64,000 bases of DNA from Serpentinimonas raichei. Lineage in GTDB: Bacteria; Pseudomonadota; Gammaproteobacteria; Burkholderiales; Burkholderiaceae_C. The notes beneath the pieces are model-generated. The model worked only from the letters and a program-made list of their open reading frames with translations, did no database searches and had not been told where the DNA came from. Shown in pieces: positions 61,304 to 64,000 of the stretch. A program made the translations under genes and the position numbers. The number at the start of each line of letters is the position of its first letter. Within the stretch, counting starts at the first letter, position 1. The stretch covers positions 1,123,858 through 1,187,857 of the forward strand of contig NZ_AP014568.1 in NCBI RefSeq assembly GCF_000828895.1, read 5' to 3'.

Positions 61304-63301
61304 TCAACCCGAGGCCGAGGACAGCGCGGGTTCGGGCCGCTCCGAACGGGCCACCCCAGCAGCATCGGGGACCAGCGTGGCGCCAGCCGCATCGGGCCGG
61401 CTCACCTCGGTGCACAACTGCTGCCAGCGCGTTTGCTCGGCGCCGACTTCGGCTTGGCGCGCCTGCAACTCGTCGATGCGCTCATCCAAGCTGCCCGCAG
61501 CCTCTTGGATGCGGTGCACCGCCTCGATGCGGCGGGCAAAATTGCGCCGCCGCTCACGCAGTTGGCCATCGAGCCGCGCCGCCGCGGTCTTGCTCCAGAG
61601 CTCGACTTCGTTGGAAGCTTCCTCGTACAGATGGCGCAAGCGCGACAGCACCGCCTTGGCCAGACGCTCGCAAAAACCGGCTTGGGTCAGGCGCAGCAGA
61701 TTGGTCACGCCCAAATACTGCAAGTGGGTGATTTCGATCTCGTCGATTGCCTGCAAGTGGCGCGACAGATCGAGCCGCAGCGGAGCCTGCAAGGTAAAAC
61801 CGTATTCAGCATTGAGGTTGCGAAACATGCCCGAGAGCATTTCATGCACCTCGTCGGCCAAACCTTGGGTTTCGGCCAAATTTTGGCGCAAGCGGGCAAA
61901 GGTGCTGGTGTAAATTTTCTTGACGCCCAACTTGACCCCCGGCTGCTTAAGCGCCAAGGCCAACTCGGCCACTTCGGACTTGATCTGGTTGCTGCCCAAA
62001 AGGGCAAACAAGCGCCGCAGCGTCTTGAGGTGCACCGAACGCAGGGCCTGGATGCGCGCCGCGCTTTGGTCGAACTCGGTTTGTTCGAGCTCGATGCGGG
62101 TGCGCATTTGCCGAATCACGGTCGCGTTTTTGCCACGCAGGGATTGCAGTTCTTGCACCTGCTCTTCGATTTCGTGGTCGCGCACCTGCAACTGGCGCTC
62201 CACTTCGGTGCGCAACTGATGCACCGCCTGCTCCAGAGCCGACTGCAACAGGCGCCGCCGCTGCCCCAACACATCATCGGCCAGCGCGCGCTCGAGCTCC
62301 GGCAGGCGGCTTTGCTGCAACAACTGCGCATCTTGGCGCACCTTGGCCAGCAGGCCTTTTTGGGCCGACACCGCAAACACCTGCTGTCCTTGCAGGCCCA
62401 GCACCTCGGCGCTGTGCTGGCGCTGGCGCTCGATCTGGGCCTCGATGGCCTCGGGAGTGCTCAACTCGTCCCAGAGCACATCGATTTTGTTGAGCACCAC
62501 CAAGCGCGCCTCGCTGCGCTCGGCCACCGGAGCCAGGTGTTCGCGCCAGATCGCCAAATCGGACTTGCTCACCCCGGCATCGGCCGCCAGAATGAACACC
62601 ACCGCGTGCGCTTGCGGCAACAAACCCACCGTGAGCTCGGGTTCGGTGCCAATCGCGTTCAGGCCCGGCGTATCGACGATCACCAGACCCTGCTTGAGCA
62701 AGGGGTGCGCCATGTTGATGAGGGCGTGGCGCCAGCGCGGCACCTCCACCAGCCCATCAGGGCCGGGTGCAGGGTTGTCTTGCGGGTTGTCCTCGTGCCA
62801 AAAACCCAGCGCGCGCGCTTGCTCGACCGGTACGCGCAGGGTCTGCGCCACCCGCTCGATGGCTTGCGCGAGTTGCTCGGGCTGGTTCACGTCGAGGTCG
62901 ATGCGCTGCCACTGCTCGGGTGCGCTGCGCCATTCCAGCAACGATTGCGCCTGCATGCGGGTTTCGATCGGCAGCAGGCGCAAGCAAGGCGGCAGATCGG
63001 CCTCGTAGCCCAGTTCGGTGGGGCACATGGTGGTGCGCCCCGCGCTGGCGGGCATGATGCGGCGGCCGTAGCCGGCAAAAAAAATGGCGTTGATCAGCTC
63101 CGATTTGCCGCGTGAAAACTCGGCCACGAAAGCCACCATGACCCGGTCACTGGCCAACTGGGCCTGCAAATTGGCCAAGCGCGCGCGCGAACCCTCGTCG
63201 AGCAGGTCGTGCGCTTCGAGCCACTGCCCAAGCCGCATCAAATCTTGCGTCCGCAGTTGGCGCCAGCGGTTGTGCTGCTCGAATTGTTGGATAAAAGCCA
63301 T
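61304..63301 (-). CDS. Bacterial dynamin-like GTPase
   Basis: 665 residues. G1 is VAEFSRGKSELINAIFF, G3 is IVDTPGLNAIG, G4 is VVLNKIDVLWDE. A long helical, Gln/Glu/Arg-rich region follows the GTPase domain, as in dynamin-family proteins. It lacks an obvious hydrophobic paddle of the nostoc BDLP type. Function unknown; membrane remodelling or stress survival are family-level possibilities. It sits between mutM and mutY on the same strand. Confidence 0.85.
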   Translation of the reverse strand: MAFIQQFEQHNRWRQLRTQDLMRLGQWLEAHDLLDEGSRARLANLQAQLASDRVMVAFVAEFSRGKSELINAIFFAGYGRRIMPASAGRTTMCPTELGYEADLPPCLRLLPIETRMQAQSLLEWRSAPEQWQRIDLDVNQPEQLAQAIERVAQTLRVPVEQARALGFWHEDNPQDNPAPGPDGLVEVPRWRHALINMAHPLLKQGLVIVDTPGLNAIGTEPELTVGLLPQAHAVVFILAADAGVSKSDLAIWREHLAPVAERSEARLVVLNKIDVLWDELSTPEAIEAQIERQRQHSAEVLGLQGQQVFAVSAQKGLLAKVRQDAQLLQQSRLPELERALADDVLGQRRRLLQSALEQAVHQLRTEVERQLQVRDHEIEEQVQELQSLRGKNATVIRQMRTRIELEQTEFDQSAARIQALRSVHLKTLRRLFALLGSNQIKSEVAELALALKQPGVKLGVKKIYTSTFARLRQNLAETQGLADEVHEMLSGMFRNLNAEYGFTLQAPLRLDLSRHLQAIDEIEITHLQYLGVTNLLRLTQAGFCERLAKAVLSRLRHLYEEASNEVELWSKTAAARLDGQLRERRRNFARRIEAVHRIQEAAGSLDERIDELQARQAEVGAEQTRWQQLCTEVSRPDAAGATLVPDAAGVARSERPEPALSSASG

Positions 63302-63355
63302 GCCAGCAATATAGCACTGGCGGCGGCGCGGCGGCTACCTGCGCGGCGGCACGGC

Positions 63356-64000
63356 TCAGGCTTTTTGACAATGTGCGCAGTAGTAACTCGAACGCTGCCC
63401 CTGACGCAGCAGCCGGATCGGGTTGCCACAGACCCGGCACGGCTGCCCAGCCCGGTCATAGACTTGGGTTTGCAGTTGAAAGTGGCCGCTTTGCCCGTCG
63501 GCGTTGGAGAAGTTGCGCAAGCTGCTGCCCCCGGCTTGCAAGGCCTGTTGCAGCACCTGCACGATCGCGGCATGCAGCCGCTGCACCCGTGGCCGGCTCA
63601 GGCGCGCCGCCACCGTGGTGGGGCGAATGCCGGCAGCAAACAAGGCCTCGGAGGCATAAATATTGCCCACTCCCACCACCACCTCGCCCGCCAGCAACAC
63701 CTGCTTGATGCAGGCGCGGCGCTGGCGCAAAGCCGCAAAAAAGGCCTTGGGCTCGAAGGCTGGCGAGAGCGGCTCCACCCCCAGCCGACCCAGCAGCTTG
63801 AGCGCTACCGGGTCGGACTCGCTCTGGGCATAGACCACCGCCCCAAAACGGCGCGGATCGTGCAAGCGCAGCACGCCATGGTTGGTCAGCATATCAAAAT
63901 GGTCGTGCGGGCCCGGTGGCGGCAACTCGGTGGCCAAACGCAGGCTGCCCGACATGCCCAAGTGCAACAACAGCAGCCCGTGGTCCAAATCGAGCAGCAG
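63356..64000 (-). CDS. mutM: Formamidopyrimidine-DNA glycosylase MutM, N-terminus cut by the window end
   Basis: About 215 codons are visible; roughly the first 56 residues, including the catalytic Pro1, lie outside. Visible parts are [48 protein letters not shown], the helix-two-turn-helix, and a C-terminal zinc finger with paired cysteines (CRVC and CAHC). It excises 8-oxoguanine opposite C. First gene of the mutM, dynamin-like, mutY series (54-base gap). Confidence 0.95.
   Translation of the reverse strand: MLLDLDHGLLLLHLGMSGSLRLATELPPPGPHDHFDMLTNHGVLRLHDPRRFGAVVYAQSESDPVALKLLGRLGVEPLSPAFEPKAFFAALRQRRACIKQVLLAGEVVVGVGNIYASEALFAAGIRPTTVAARLSRPRVQRLHAAIVQVLQQALQAGGSSLRNFSNADGQSGHFQLQTQVYDRAGQPCRVCGNPIRLLRQGQRSSYYCAHCQKA

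Overview
The window looks like chromosomal DNA of a high-GC betaproteobacterium, most plausibly family Comamonadaceae. The clues are the aceE-aceF-lpdA order with a lipoyl domain fused to Lpd, LigAB-type protocatechuate cleavage, a FixL/FixJ-like pair beside the pyruvate dehydrogenase operon, and a copy of a GC-rich hairpin repeat that I recall as common in that family. The Mrp-type antiporter operon would suit an alkaliphilic or salt-exposed member, but that is inference. There is no phage, IS element, integrase or CRISPR array.

Layout. 1-7.3 kb: the 5' part of a chemoreceptor, then a tight cluster of a response regulator with a c-di-GMP phosphodiesterase (EAL) output, a periplasmic ligand-binding protein and a membrane histidine kinase. 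7.3-13.6 kb: aromatic catabolism, with protocatechuate 4,5-dioxygenase (ligAB), LysR and AraC regulators, and a complete class I cytochrome P450 system (P450, 2Fe-2S ferredoxin, ferredoxin reductase). 13.6-18.9 kb: a Pmp3-like membrane peptide, a secreted phytase-like esterase, and divergent metR/metE. 19-26.5 kb: an eight-gene Mrp-type cation/proton antiporter operon with three antiporter-like subunits. 26.6-35.9 kb: the pyruvate dehydrogenase operon (minus strand), divergent from a sensor kinase and a LuxR-type response regulator. 35.9-38.4 kb: folD, greA, tsaD.

38.6-51 kb: a nitrate assimilation unit. A NIT-ANTAR antiterminator gene is followed by a candidate NtrC site, a near-consensus sigma-54 promoter, a leader with a strong intrinsic terminator, then an ABC nitrate transporter, nirB, nirD, nasA, a ybiB-like gene and cobA (siroheme supply). 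The DNA suggests two-layer control: nitrogen limitation at initiation and nitrate/nitrite through antitermination.

51-55.6 kb: a small defence-like patch on the minus strand. It holds an MmeI-like restriction-methylation fusion enzyme with a Gly/Ala-rich insertion, a parDE toxin-antitoxin pair with a perfect palindromic operator, and a tRNA with anticodon CAT. 55.7-64 kb: hrcA, then nadK-recN-rapZ overlapping on the plus strand, and mutM (cut by the window end), a dynamin-like GTPase and mutY on the minus strand. Most genes are packed with short gaps or ATGA/TTGA overlaps, so the intergenic spaces that do exist are the places to look for control signals.
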